A DNA stretch of 49,755 bases from JBGSKV01 sp041740975 (GCA_041740975.1 JBGSKV010000098.1:1-49755), one strand, 5' to 3'. Counted from the stretch's first letter, positions 18,020 to 27,658 are shown. Notes: generated by a model from the letters alone, not told the origin. Made by a program: numbers and translations.

Positions 18020-19156
18020 TTACTGACAATCATTCAAATGCGACGTCTTCATGCATTGACCCGACAAAAACTCCTTAGCCGAACACGTGACCCCACGCGC
18101 ACAAAAAGCACCTTCATATCGGGCAAAATCTTCTTGCGGCAAAACATTTCGATACAAAAACGCGACGACAGGTTGATCGGCCTTCCTGAGATCCGGCATA
18201 AATCCAAACCCTCTCTTTTCAGCGGCTTCTTTCACTTTTTTATTCTTACTATAAACGATAGTCGTATACCCGTTGGCGTCAAACTTCGACAAATAATCCG
18301 GCATGCAGTTCAACGTTTCGCTGACCTTCAAATTTTGGGCACACAATGACCAATACCTCGTTTGAGCATTGTGCGAAAACTCTCCCGTTCCCGACTGAGT
18401 GTCGATAAATGTCGGCGCCTTAAAGCGAACAACAGCAACATCACCACGCGTTAAACGTGTGAGGGCGTAAGTATATGATGGAATGGCATGATTGGTACCA
18501 TTAGATACAATCCCCGCATCTTTGAACGTCAGGACTTTTTTACGAGGTATGAGCCGCAAAATAACGCGTTCAATGCCTGGTGTGAACTGAGTGTCGACGA
18601 TCTGAGGACACTTTCTGGATTCACCTGTACGCGCGTCCACTGCAAAAATCTTCGGTCGATCGGCATCATTAGGAGCAACGCCGTCAACTGGCACATACCA
18701 ACGGTAGAAAATAGAATGTATATTCGTATGAGGATCGAGGCGCAGAACATTTGGTTCTTCTTCGGAACTTACTTTGGCAGTCACTGTGTAGGATCGATTG
18801 GCTAAATCGACAGGCGCACCTTCCTGAAATGGGTTCTCTGAGCCAGCGTCGGGCAAAATCTCAAAGTCAAAGAGTGCATCAACATGTTTCTTATCCTGAG
18901 TTTTGTAGCTTTCCAAACTCATGAAACGGCCCTTAGGATACTCACCCTTAATAATGATTTGGAGATGGGGTTGGTGCACCCAGCCAATCAGCGCGTAAGC
19001 TGCAAAACTGTCACCGCTCATGGGCTTTGGGTTTGGCGAGTTAATTTCCGAGGTATAATTCCAAAACCGCGTACATTCTTCCGCACGCGCCACGGAAAAC
19101 ATCGAAAAATTCAGACTAAGCGCTACAATCGCAAATTTTACGTTCCATCTTTTCAT
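18020..19156 (-). CDS. Secreted protein of unknown family
   Basis: 378 residues with a clear signal peptide cut after ARA (about residue 25). The mature part has PKGRFMSLESYKT, FDFEILPDAGSENPF and RYWSLCAQN. This set (ordered surface strand, PD-GS-NPF, YWSLC) recalls a family of secreted or membrane-linked bacterial proteins without known activity. Six or more Cys, four in the last 40 residues, suggest disulfides in the periplasm. GGAG lies 7 bases before the ATG. It is followed by a good terminator and preceded, 45 bases away, by the TPR gene in the same direction, so they may share a transcript. Confidence 0.6.
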   Translation of the reverse strand: MKRWNVKFAIVALSLNFSMFSVARAEECTRFWNYTSEINSPNPKPMSGDSFAAYALIGWVHQPHLQIIIKGEYPKGRFMSLESYKTQDKKHVDALFDFEILPDAGSENPFQEGAPVDLANRSYTVTAKVSSEEEPNVLRLDPHTNIHSIFYRWYVPVDGVAPNDADRPKIFAVDARTGESRKCPQIVDTQFTPGIERVILRLIPRKKVLTFKDAGIVSNGTNHAIPSYTYALTRLTRGDVAVVRFKAPTFIDTQSGTGEFSHNAQTRYWSLCAQNLKVSETLNCMPDYLSKFDANGYTTIVYSKNKKVKEAAEKRGFGFMPDLRKADQPVVAFLYRNVLPQEDFARYEGAFCARGVTCSAKEFLSGQCMKTSHLNDCQ

Positions 19157-19201
19157 TATAATCTCCGAGGTTTTACTGTGGAAATTATAACGCTGATCAA
19201 T

Positions 19202-20137
19202 TCAAGATACGATATTTTCTTTCGCAAGTAGCTTGGAGGCCTTTTCCATCGCGCGCTCGCTCAATGAGTATTTTCCGGCTGCACGCCAAGCACCAGCGAG
19301 AATCTCGTAGGTGTTGGCGTCTTCTACCACTAGACAATCCTTCAAGGCGCGGTCCAAAAGTTTTGCGGCAAGGTCAGCACGATTCTGATCGATATACATA
19401 CTCACCAAAGAGAAAATCTCGGACTCCATTTCTACGAATCGCCCTTCCTCGGCAAGTTTTAGTGTCAAAAGTGAGCGTTCAACCTGATCTTTCCGCATAT
19501 ACAGACTGGCAAGCTCTCGCCAATAGTTCGATTGTGCGGGAAAGAGTTCGACCATTTTATTCAGGGTCGCAATTGCATCATCATACTGCTTAGTTTCGTA
19601 CTGCAAGGCCAAAAGAAACTGTAGCCAACTTTCTTTGGGCGAATCTTCACCGCTAACCGCCTTCTCCATAAAAGCCAAGGCCTCTTCAAAATGCCCAAGC
19701 TCAGAATATGCCGACGCCATGAGAACATAGGCGTCTCCATGAATACTTGAACTCATGGCCATCCAGTTCGTGAGAATTTCAATCGTTCGAGCAAAATATT
19801 TTAGCGAGTGATTCAATTGAGCGGTGGTGTACATTGTCGAGAGAGCCACGGATTCATGGAGAGTCCGCATGTTCAAACAGAGCTCGAAAAATTCCAGAGA
19901 TTTTTTATAATCATCTTTTTGAGCATAGAGATGGCCGTAGGTTTGAAGGACGAGAGCATGCTCGTGTAGCTTATTTTCTGAGTTTTTTTCCATTTCAGAC
20001 AGTATGACTAATGCTTTATCGAAACCCCTCGTATGAATATAACGATAAGCTTGTTTCAGCCTTTGAAATGTCGACTGACCAATGGGTTCAACGCCGGGAC
20101 GTCGATTGTATTTTTTTGAAGGCTGATGATCAATCAT
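19202..20137 (-). CDS. TPR-repeat protein
   Basis: 311 residues made of helix-turn-helix TPR-like repeats, for example YGHLYAQKDDYKKSLEFFELCL, LMASAYSELGHFEEALAFMEKAV, LALQYETKQYDDAIATLNKMV and LASLYMRKDQVERSLLTLKLA (each shown in part). TPR stacks bind partner proteins; the partner is unknown. I chose ATG 20137 with AAAGGA 9 bases before it. The frame is open to 20344, but those extra 69 residues (Cys- and Arg-rich) look non-coding and would reach into the promoter of the divergent gene. Confidence 0.68.
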   Translation of the reverse strand: MIDHQPSKKYNRRPGVEPIGQSTFQRLKQAYRYIHTRGFDKALVILSEMEKNSENKLHEHALVLQTYGHLYAQKDDYKKSLEFFELCLNMRTLHESVALSTMYTTAQLNHSLKYFARTIEILTNWMAMSSSIHGDAYVLMASAYSELGHFEEALAFMEKAVSGEDSPKESWLQFLLALQYETKQYDDAIATLNKMVELFPAQSNYWRELASLYMRKDQVERSLLTLKLAEEGRFVEMESEIFSLVSMYIDQNRADLAAKLLDRALKDCLVVEDANTYEILAGAWRAAGKYSLSERAMEKASKLLAKENIVS

Positions 20138-20414
20138 TCCCGCAAATCCTTTCACGGTTTGTAAAGAACTTTTTGCGCTGCGAATCAAACAACTACCCAA
20201 GCAATGCAACGCACATGCCAATTTCCGGCAAGTCCCGGAACCGCATTTTGCTAGGCATTTGTCTGTGGTGCGCCGAAATAGCGCGCGCTCACTAAGTCGC
20301 AAAACCATACCATTCCGCCATACATTTGTTTCTAAGCGCGTCAACTTGACACATGAATGCGTTGTTTATATGGTGACGATCTTTCCTGTTCTGACCATCA
20401 CCGGAGCCAATTCT

Positions 20415-22532
20415 ATGACAACTTTGCACTCCCAACGGAACCGGCTCGGTGAAGAGCACTCGCCTTATTTATTGCAGCATCGTAACAATCCCATTTGGTG
20501 GCAAAGCTGGAACCATGAAGCATTTACAATCGCCAAAAATCTCGACAAGCCTATTTTTTTATCGATTGGTTATTCTACTTGTCACTGGTGTCATGTTATG
20601 GAAGGAGACTCTTTTGAAAAAATCGACGTCGCCGCGTTGCTTAATCAGAGCTTTATTTCAATCAAAGTCGATCGCGAAGAGCGCCCTGATGTCGATAGTA
20701 TTTATATGACTGTGGCTCAAATGATGACAGGACGAGGTGGATGGCCTCTTTCTATTCTCATGACTCCCGATCGCAAGCCTTTTTGGGCCGGGACGTTTGT
20801 TCCTCGTGTGGAATTTAAACGACTATTGGTTCAAGTCGCTCAAATGTGGGCGTCTGAAAAAAAAATGCAGCTCATTCAAAGCAGCGACCAAATCACTTCA
20901 GAACTTCAGCGCATTTCGCAGCCCCATCCCCTTCAGACCGTTCTGGATAGCGAAGGTCTTTTGAAAAAGTTCTTTCAAGAGAGTTTGGAGCGCTTTGATC
21001 AACGCCATGGAGGGTTTGCCACGGCACCAAAGTTTCCGCCTGCGATGTCTATCATGGCCCTACTTCGATTACATAGACGTTCAAAATCCACCAGAGCACT
21101 TTCCATGGTTACCAAAACTTTGGATCACATGGCACGAGGAGGGTTGCATGATCACTTGGGTGGAGGCTTTCATCGCTACGCCACGGATGAAAAGTGGTTT
21201 ATACCGCACTTTGAAAAAATGCTTTATGATAATGCCCTTCTCACACTCGCTTATTTGGAAGGTTGGCAAGTCACCCAGAACCCTGAGTACTTGCACGTTG
21301 CCAAGAAAACTTTAGATTATGTACTCCGCGATTTGCAACATGATGACGGTGGGTTTTTCTCAGCCGAAGATGCTGACAGTGAGAAGACAGAGGGCAAATT
21401 TTATGTGTGGCAACTCGAAGAGCTCGAAAAAATTCTGACGCTGGAAGAACTCGCGAAGATTATCAAAACTTACCGCATCACGTTACAAGGTAATTATCAA
21501 GTCAGTCATGGTATCGCCGAAATCGAACGAGAAGCCGGACTTCTTGAGCTCGAGAAACCCAATATTCTCTCGCTGCAAAGCGAAGACAAACTGGACTCTG
21601 AGGATCCAATCCTGGATGCGGCTCATAAGAAACTGTTTGTGGAACGCAATAAGCGAGTTCGCCCGGGCCTCGACGATAAAATTCTGACGAGTTGGAACGG
21701 ACTGATGATTGGAGCCATGGCGCGGGCCAGCATTGTTACCAAAGATAAAACTTACCTAAAAGCCGCAGAGCGTGCCTCCGAATTTATCGAAAAGAACTTA
21801 GTAGATGCAAACGCAAGGCTATTACATCGTTTTCGCGATGGTGACGCGCGATTTCGTGGATATTTGGAGGATTATTCCTATTTAATCTTCGGCTATATAG
21901 AACTTTACCAGGCCACTTTTGATGACAAGTGGATGACACGTGCGTTGCACCTACAAGAGATGCAAGACGAACTTTTTTTCGATCCTTCGCATGGGGGTTA
22001 CTTTGACATCGACGGACAGGATTCTACGCTTCTGCATCGTCCAAAAGATTTTGGTGATAACGCTGTTCCGAGCGGCAACTCAGTAAGCGCCTACAATTTG
22101 ATACGTCTGGCAAGTTTTACGCAAAACCAAATTTGGCGAGAAAAAAGTATTGCAACCCTTTCTGCGGCCATTGCTACTTTGTCGGATCATCCTAGTTATT
22201 TTCCGTTCTTGCTTTTGACGGCAGACTTTCTTCAAGATGATTCTAAGGAGATCGTTTTTGTTGGAGATAGCGCTTCTGACGTTCGAGATTTTTCGCAGAT
22301 ACTACAGAGCGAGCATTTTTCACCCAATCAGATCGTCGTCTTGCGTCAGCAAGATGACACATCTGAGCATAAGAACTGGCGGGCTTGGACCGACACCAAA
22401 ATCATGCTGAACGACGCGCCAACAGCCTATGTCTGCGTTTCGGGTAGCTGCCAGCTGCCAACCAATGATCCGGCCGAAGCTTGGCGATTGGTGGAACCCC
22501 ACCTTACAATAGATCTATCTCCACTCGAGTAA
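20415..22532 (+). CDS. YyaL-type thioredoxin/glucosidase-like protein (DUF255)
   Basis: 705 residues, full length for the YyaL/SPATA20 family. The start at ATG 20415 gives the family opening (RLGEEHSPYLLQHRNNPIWW) and has GGAG 8 bases upstream. The N-terminal thioredoxin-like domain carries STCHWCHVM (about residues 54-62) and VDREERPDVD. The rest is an (alpha/alpha)6-barrel typical of glycoside hydrolases and epimerases: FEKMLYDNALL, AEDADSEKTEGKFYVW, DDKILTSWNGLMI. Biochemical role is unknown in bacteria. It is 4 bases from the YihY gene, so the two form an operon. Confidence 0.9.
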   Translation: MTTLHSQRNRLGEEHSPYLLQHRNNPIWWQSWNHEAFTIAKNLDKPIFLSIGYSTCHWCHVMEGDSFEKIDVAALLNQSFISIKVDREERPDVDSIYMTVAQMMTGRGGWPLSILMTPDRKPFWAGTFVPRVEFKRLLVQVAQMWASEKKMQLIQSSDQITSELQRISQPHPLQTVLDSEGLLKKFFQESLERFDQRHGGFATAPKFPPAMSIMALLRLHRRSKSTRALSMVTKTLDHMARGGLHDHLGGGFHRYATDEKWFIPHFEKMLYDNALLTLAYLEGWQVTQNPEYLHVAKKTLDYVLRDLQHDDGGFFSAEDADSEKTEGKFYVWQLEELEKILTLEELAKIIKTYRITLQGNYQVSHGIAEIEREAGLLELEKPNILSLQSEDKLDSEDPILDAAHKKLFVERNKRVRPGLDDKILTSWNGLMIGAMARASIVTKDKTYLKAAERASEFIEKNLVDANARLLHRFRDGDARFRGYLEDYSYLIFGYIELYQATFDDKWMTRALHLQEMQDELFFDPSHGGYFDIDGQDSTLLHRPKDFGDNAVPSGNSVSAYNLIRLASFTQNQIWREKSIATLSAAIATLSDHPSYFPFLLLTADFLQDDSKEIVFVGDSASDVRDFSQILQSEHFSPNQIVVLRQQDDTSEHKNWRAWTDTKIMLNDAPTAYVCVSGSCQLPTNDPAEAWRLVEPHLTIDLSPLE

Positions 22533-22536
22533 CGGA

Positions 22537-23859
22537 ATGTTTGAAAAACTTATAAAAGATCCCGCCAGGCTTGTTGCCAACGGGAGACTTCTATTACAAG
22601 ACCTTGAACGCTGTGATTTGTTCCGGCACGCCAGTGCTATGTCTTACGTTACGGTCTTTTCCATCATTCCATCACTTGCCGCCGTCATGGCGTTGTTATC
22701 AAGTTTTGCGCCGCTCATTTCACAACAGTACGACGTCGTACAAGTTTTTAATCGCCTGTTTTCACAACTCACTCCAGCGGCCATCGGTGATATCATCGAA
22801 TTTATAAAGAATATGCTGAAGGCTATTGATTTTAAGGCTCTCGGCGCTTCCGGAATTATAGTTCTTTTCTTTTCATTGGCATTCTTACTGCGTCAAGTTG
22901 AAATTGCATTCAATCGCATTTGGTTGGTGCGCCACAATCGCTCTCTGATCAAGCGCTTTCTGTACTTTTGGACATTTTCCACTCTGAGTTTGTTTTTTCT
23001 AAGTTTAGGTTTAGCAGTCTTTGCTAACATGCGTCTAGACAGCATGCTTATGGACACGGCCGATCGCATTCAAAGTACGTTTTCGTTCACAGCGGTGATT
23101 GCGAACTGGTTTCTTTGCTTTTGTGTGTTCGTGGCGCTCTATAAGATAATTCCCAATTGTCCCGTTCGGTTCATCGACGCTTGCATGGGCGGACTCTTAG
23201 CGACTGTTTGCTTCCAGATAATTACAAAAGGTTACGGAATTTTTATCACAAAAGTCGCTGATTACCGCGCTCTCTATGGAACACTCGCCGCCCTTCCAAC
23301 CTTCCTATTGTGGCTCTACTTAAGCTGGCTCATCATTATGGTCGGGGCCGTATTTGCGTGGCGTTGGCAGCAAGGTTTTCCTCAAGAAAACTCGAAAAAA
23401 GAAGAAGATGTGGTTCGACGCGACCCAAGTGACCCTGAGTTTTTTCGCCAGCGTATATGGACCAGTTTTATGAGTGTTCTTATGGTCTACGAATCATTCG
23501 AGCGCGGACAGTCTGCCATTTCTGCAAAAGAGATTAGCCGCGCACTTTGCGTGCCACCGGAACTCGTTTTTGATCAGATTGAAATGCTCATGCGAATGGG
23601 TTTGATAGCGACAGCCACGGAAAGTCATAGAGATGATTTGGGAGCGATGGAAAAGAAGCTGCTTCCCACCCAACCTGCCAACAAACTGAGTATCCAGCAA
23701 TTGATCGCGGTTCTATGTGGCAAGATCACGCCCGAAGATGCGGCCGACGAATCGGCTAAACAAATTATAGCCTTAGTCATTAGTAAATTATCGAATAAAA
23801 ACTATTTTGACTTGCGAAGTGTTTACTTGTCAGATGTCGTTGACTTATCCGCTGGCTGA
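22537..23859 (+). CDS. YihY/virulence factor BrkB family membrane protein
   Basis: 440 residues. About six membrane helices in the first 290 residues with family landmarks: HASAMSYVTVFSIIPSLAAV, FSLAFLLRQVEIAFNRIW, YKIIPNCPVRF, GYGIFITKVADYRALYGTLAALPTFLLWLYLSW (in part). Once called ribonuclease BN, the family is now treated as an uncharacterised inner-membrane transporter-like group. The C-terminal 150 residues are soluble and look like a winged-helix segment (SAKEISRALCVPPELVFDQIEMLMRMGLI), as in the longer members. Its 3' end overlaps the converging lipoprotein gene by 37 bases. Confidence 0.87.
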   Translation: MFEKLIKDPARLVANGRLLLQDLERCDLFRHASAMSYVTVFSIIPSLAAVMALLSSFAPLISQQYDVVQVFNRLFSQLTPAAIGDIIEFIKNMLKAIDFKALGASGIIVLFFSLAFLLRQVEIAFNRIWLVRHNRSLIKRFLYFWTFSTLSLFFLSLGLAVFANMRLDSMLMDTADRIQSTFSFTAVIANWFLCFCVFVALYKIIPNCPVRFIDACMGGLLATVCFQIITKGYGIFITKVADYRALYGTLAALPTFLLWLYLSWLIIMVGAVFAWRWQQGFPQENSKKEEDVVRRDPSDPEFFRQRIWTSFMSVLMVYESFERGQSAISAKEISRALCVPPELVFDQIEMLMRMGLIATATESHRDDLGAMEKKLLPTQPANKLSIQQLIAVLCGKITPEDAADESAKQIIALVISKLSNKNYFDLRSVYLSDVVDLSAG

Positions 23860-24671
23860 TCCACGTCACTTTTCGGGTCATCCGAAATGACTTCCGCTTG
23901 TGCTTCGGTGACTTCAATATTATTCACAAATGACTTTTTCTCGGTCATATTGAAAGTCACGATCTTCATATCCCAAGATACGGTCAACTGAAGTGGATCT
24001 GTGGCAACTTCAGGGTGCTGCTTCACCAGACCGCTACGGAAGATTAAATAGATTTTTTCGTCGGCAGATGCTGAAGCCATTTCTACTGCCATCGGCGCAT
24101 GAGCTTCAAAGTCTTTATCATAAATTCGATTGTAGGTTGCACCAAGTGAAATAACTCGGCGATCTTGAGTGTAAATAGCGATGGCATTCTCAGAAGAAAC
24201 AGAGAGGTCTTTCGATCCACTGACGATCGTTGTTTCCGCTCTTGCTAGCGTCGCATCGACAAGAACAATTTTTCCAGTCGTAATATAGTATTTTGCAAGT
24301 TTGACGAACTGAAGGATGTCGCCAGACTTTTCATCTTTCGCTGTTCTAAGAACGATGAAGTCCATGGTGACCTCAGAGGGTTGTTCGATAAAGCAACGAG
24401 TTTGAAAAGCATAAGGAGCGACAAAGGTATTGCCTTCAATCATTTTCTTATCATTGACGATTTTGCCCCACGCCAGATAGTCAGCGTTCACCAGAACTTC
24501 TGTTCCAATAAGCTTGCCGATTTCTTCAAGACCAACAGTGGTCAACTGGCATTCGTGAAAGTAGGTTGGGTTGATGTCATCAAGGAGTTGCGACTGATTC
24601 GGAGAAACTCCGCAACCTAAAAAGAAGAGCGTTACGAACCCGGTGAAAATTTTGCTTGCGTACTTAGACAT
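23823..24671 (-). CDS. Putative lipoprotein, function unknown
   Basis: 282 residues from ATG 24671; this start places a lipoprotein signal at the N-terminus (FTGFVTLFFLGC-Gly, Cys near residue 20), while a GTG 42 bases upstream would bury it. The body is beta-rich with no known motif; the tail is acidic (SDDPKSDVDQPADKSTTSDK). Its last 37 bases overlap the YihY gene tail to tail. I do not recognise a family. Confidence 0.65.
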   Translation of the reverse strand: MSKYASKIFTGFVTLFFLGCGVSPNQSQLLDDINPTYFHECQLTTVGLEEIGKLIGTEVLVNADYLAWGKIVNDKKMIEGNTFVAPYAFQTRCFIEQPSEVTMDFIVLRTAKDEKSGDILQFVKLAKYYITTGKIVLVDATLARAETTIVSGSKDLSVSSENAIAIYTQDRRVISLGATYNRIYDKDFEAHAPMAVEMASASADEKIYLIFRSGLVKQHPEVATDPLQLTVSWDMKIVTFNMTEKKSFVNNIEVTEAQAEVISDDPKSDVDQPADKSTTSDK

Positions 24672-25017
24672 GTGAACTTCAGCTCCCAAAGAATGGTCAA
24701 TTTCAGATTCCACTGAGAAGTTGGGACCTCTCGTAGAGCTCGATTTAAAGCAAAACTGTGTCCACCTTTTTAGTGAATCATTCTGATTCGTTATATTCTT
24801 GGCGCTGACACTTTTTCCTATGGCCGTCTAAGTCGTTGACACTTCACTACAAACAAGTCCAAAAAACGGGTTTTATCGATACATTCCAAATAGTTACAAA
24901 CTTAAAGCTTATCGAAGAATGACTCAGTCTAATGGGCCGATTGCGAAACTTGTGCGTTGAAAGCTGTATAATGAAAACATCCGGCTGATTTTTCCGTAGA
25001 TGATGCGAGGAGTTTAG
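24672..25017. other. 346-base divergent intergenic region
   Basis: It lies between two divergent lipoprotein genes. No gene is supported. It holds a good -10 box for the VWA gene (listed separately) and a small hairpin GAATCA-ttc-TGATTC. A TTGACA at 24836-24841 has no matching -10 at the usual spacing. Confidence 0.45.
24967..24972 (+). promoter_or_regulatory. Likely -10 box for the VWA lipoprotein gene
   Basis: TATAAT matches the sigma-70 consensus 45 bases before the ATG. The -35 is poor: TTGCGA ends 20 bases upstream, a long spacer. Transcription would begin near 24979. Confidence 0.4.
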
Positions 25018-26100
25018 ATGAAACGTATTTCCTTTCTCTTAGCCTTGATGGCTTTAGCTTTGGTTTCTTGTAAGACCAGCCATTTCGGTGGCGGCATTCG
25101 CCGGCTTCCGGCTGGAGAAAATCCCAACCCCTTGAACCCGAATGTACCGCCTGGAACGCAAGACCCGAACTTCCCGACCATTGGAGACTCAACTCGATAC
25201 CCTGAGATCTTTACCAATGACGACAGCAGTGATCCGAAAATCACTCCGGGCGGTGACACGACTATTCCCGCACCTAAGTTAGCGGAAGATCCATTCAATG
25301 GACCCAATTTGATTCGCTACCCGGTCGATATTATTTTCTTATTGGATCATAGCGATAGCATGGAGCCTCGCATTGACTTCACTATGCGGAATCTTCAATA
25401 CCTGATTTCAACTTATCTGATCGGTGTTAGCGGTTTAGATTACCGTATTTTTCTTGTCGGAGACGGCCCACGTATTCATTTAACTTTTAATGACCCTCGT
25501 GTGGCACGCATGAAGAACTATATAGGTAGTCATTCTGCTCTCAGTGTTGGCAAAGCGGTATTACTTGGTCAAACCCAGTCTTTAAGCGGCCTTGCCGTTC
25601 GCCCAGAAGCAGTCAAAGAACTCGTCGCTGTGACCGATGATGACTCAGACGAAGTATCTGCAGCCGATTTTATTGCATGGTTGGACGCAAATCCAAATGT
25701 CGCCGCCGAAACTCACGTGCATGGACTTATTGCCAAAACGCAAAAATGCGCAGGACCATATTTGGGCTTCGGATCAAGTAAAATAGGTCGACAGTATATG
25801 ACTCTCGCTTCTATGCCTCGTACCGCCGGTGTGACCGAACACATCTGCCAAGATAGCGCGTCGGCTTGGCAGTTAATGTTTCAGAATTTGGGAAACAAGC
25901 TTCGCGAGTTTAAAACCTTTCCTCAATCCGCTTTCAAACTAAGTTCAAGCCCAATTCATATTTCAAAAATGCGCGTTTTCATAAACGGTCTACAGGTACT
26001 GCAGCAGTACTGGCAATACTTGCCTGCTTCGAATGAAGTCATTGTCAAGCGTCCCTTAAGCACTGCAGACAAAGTCATCGTCCGTTATGAACGCGCCTGA
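25018..26100 (+). CDS. Lipoprotein with von Willebrand A-like domain
   Basis: 360 residues. A lipoprotein signal ends at LVSC (residue 18). A Pro/Asn-rich linker of about 75 residues leads to a VWA-like fold beginning VDIIFLLDHSDSME, where D-H-S-D-S is the MIDAS metal motif (DxSxS). AVTDDDSDEVS supplies the later acidic metal ligand. The C-terminal strands (SKMRVFINGLQV, VIVRYERA) form a small beta domain. VWA modules bind protein partners through a divalent metal, so a surface or periplasmic adhesion or assembly role is plausible. GAGGAG precedes the ATG. An inverted repeat starts 3 bases after the stop. Confidence 0.8.
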   Translation: MKRISFLLALMALALVSCKTSHFGGGIRRLPAGENPNPLNPNVPPGTQDPNFPTIGDSTRYPEIFTNDDSSDPKITPGGDTTIPAPKLAEDPFNGPNLIRYPVDIIFLLDHSDSMEPRIDFTMRNLQYLISTYLIGVSGLDYRIFLVGDGPRIHLTFNDPRVARMKNYIGSHSALSVGKAVLLGQTQSLSGLAVRPEAVKELVAVTDDDSDEVSAADFIAWLDANPNVAAETHVHGLIAKTQKCAGPYLGFGSSKIGRQYMTLASMPRTAGVTEHICQDSASAWQLMFQNLGNKLREFKTFPQSAFKLSSSPIHISKMRVFINGLQVLQQYWQYLPASNEVIVKRPLSTADKVIVRYERA

Positions 26101-26103
26101 TTG

Positions 26104-26165
26104 TCTGGGGACAGCTACTTTTTGAAACCAGGTGTTCCGGGTTTCAAAAAGTGGCTGTCCCCAGA
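26104..26165. repeat. 26-bp inverted repeat with GGGGACAG ends
   Basis: Bases 26104-26129 and 26140-26165 are reverse complements with a single T/C mismatch around a 10-base loop. The ends read TCTGGGGACAG, a motif common at the tips of REP-like palindromes linked to IS200-type (RAYT) transposases. No transposase is present in the window. Placed 3 bases after a stop codon, it could also end transcription, though no T run follows. Confidence 0.65.
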
Positions 26166-26261
26166 TGTTGACCAGAGCTTCTATATTCGCTACCCTAAAT
26201 CTCTCAAACATTGGCAGATCCGGACTTTCCTGTTCACCATGCCGTCCGTACGGAGTAGCAA

Positions 26262-26756
26262 TTGAATCGCGATATCAAAGTACGGAAAGTCGCTAAACCA
26301 AGATTCTACAAAGACCTTATGGTCATTGGCTGGCGCGAGTGGGTGTGCTTACCAGAACTTAATATTCGTTATGTCAAAGCCAAAATAGATACTGGCGCTC
26401 GTACATCAGCCCTGCATGCCTACGACGTGAAAGAGTTCAAAAGTGGCCGCAAGACCATGGTGCAGTTCAAAGTCCACCCGGTTCAAAAAAATCAAAACCT
26501 ATCTGTCAAGTGCGTTGGCGAACTTGTGGAAAAGCGCAGGATCAAAGACTCCGGAGGCAAGGTGACTCTTAGGCCCGTGATCCGAACCCCCATCACTATT
26601 GGGGATTTGACTTGGGAGATTGAGCTCACTCTAATTAATAGAGACGAAATGGGATTCCGTATGCTACTAGGGAGGGCCGCAATCAAGGGGCACCTCCTGG
26701 TCAACCCAGGTCGATCACATCTGTTAGGTTATCGCGTCAAGAAGGACAGTGAATGA
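26262..26756 (+). CDS. RimB-like retropepsin-fold protease (PF05618)
   Basis: 164 residues. It has the family opening VIGWREWVCLPEL, then the aspartic-protease motif AKIDTGARTSALHA (D-T-G-A, about residue 47) and the C-terminal FRMLLGRAAIKGHLLVNPG. The family was long labelled ATP-dependent zinc protease. In Pseudomonas the homologue RimB trims glutamates added to ribosomal protein S6 by RimK. The TTG start is supported by GGAG 6 bases before it. The gene overlaps rimK by ATGA, so the adder and probable remover are made together. Confidence 0.85.
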   Translation: MNRDIKVRKVAKPRFYKDLMVIGWREWVCLPELNIRYVKAKIDTGARTSALHAYDVKEFKSGRKTMVQFKVHPVQKNQNLSVKCVGELVEKRRIKDSGGKVTLRPVIRTPITIGDLTWEIELTLINRDEMGFRMLLGRAAIKGHLLVNPGRSHLLGYRVKKDSE

Positions 26757-27658
26757 ACATCGCCATTCTATCGCAAGGACCTAAACTTTATTCGACTAAA
26801 CGCTTAGTCGAGGCGGCAAAACAACGTGGACACGAAGTCCACATCATTAACTATCTTCGCTGTTACATGAACATCACCTCGCATTCTCCAACGGTCATTT
26901 ACATGGGCCAGGAGCTGACTCAAGTCGACGCCATTATTCCGCGCATCGGTGCGTCGCACACTTTTTACGGAACCGCAGTCGTCCGTCAGTTTGAAATGAT
27001 GAAAAAATTTACCCTTAACCGAAGTCAAGCCATCACAAGATCACGTGATAAACTTCGATCATTGCAAATTTTGGCTCGAAAAGGGATCGGCATGCCCGTC
27101 ACCGGATGCGCGCATTCCACGAAAGACATTGCAGGCCTGATAAACATTGCCGGAGGCGCGCCTTTGGTTGTTAAGTTATTGGAAGGCACGCAAGGTATCG
27201 GCGTCGTATTAGCCGAAACACCAAAAGCTGCAGAATCAGTGATTGAAGCCTTTCGCGGGTTGAAGGCCAATATCATCGTCCAGCAGTTTATCAAAGAAGC
27301 GAGTGGCTCTGATTTAAGGTGTTTTGTAGTTGGCGACAAAGTTGTGGCGGCGATGTTACGAAAAGGTGCCGAGGGTGAATTTCGTTCTAATATTCATCGC
27401 GGTGGTAGCGGGCACAAAGTTAAAATCACTCCCGAAGAACGCATTACGGCTGTGCGAGCTGCTAGTGCCATGGGACTGAGCGTGGCAGGTGTCGATATTT
27501 TGCGTTCCAATAATGGCCCTGCTGTTTTGGAAGTCAATTCGTCCCCGGGACTGGAGGGCATTGAAAGCACAACCAATATCGATGTTGCCGGTAAAATTAT
27601 AGAGTACATTGAGAAAAAAGCTGCAGCGGGTCATCGTGTGGATAGAATCTTAGCCTGA
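26753..27658 (+). CDS. rimK: RimK-family ATP-grasp S6 glutamate ligase
   Basis: 301 residues, the usual RimK length. N-terminal preATP-grasp part (MNIAILSQGPKLYSTKRL), the family RIGASHTFYGTAVVRQFE, then the ATP-grasp core with VVKLLEGTQGIGV, IVQQFIKEASGSDLRCFVVG, and metal ligands in VDILRSNNGPAVLEVNSSPGLEGIE (in part). It adds glutamate residues to the C-terminus of ribosomal protein S6. Translationally coupled to the RimB-like protease. The last 9 bases overlap the converging DUF547 gene. A related substrate cannot be excluded, since rpsF is not in the window. Confidence 0.92.
   Translation: MNIAILSQGPKLYSTKRLVEAAKQRGHEVHIINYLRCYMNITSHSPTVIYMGQELTQVDAIIPRIGASHTFYGTAVVRQFEMMKKFTLNRSQAITRSRDKLRSLQILARKGIGMPVTGCAHSTKDIAGLINIAGGAPLVVKLLEGTQGIGVVLAETPKAAESVIEAFRGLKANIIVQQFIKEASGSDLRCFVVGDKVVAAMLRKGAEGEFRSNIHRGGSGHKVKITPEERITAVRAASAMGLSVAGVDILRSNNGPAVLEVNSSPGLEGIESTTNIDVAGKIIEYIEKKAAAGHRVDRILA

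Noticed and set aside
20138..20344. 69-residue extension of the TPR protein
   Set aside because: Cys/Arg-rich sequence unlike the repeats; it would occupy the divergent promoter region. Not fully excluded.
24836..24841. TTGACA as -35 of the VWA gene promoter
   Set aside because: No -10 at 16-18 bases; the good TATAAT lies 125 bases further on.
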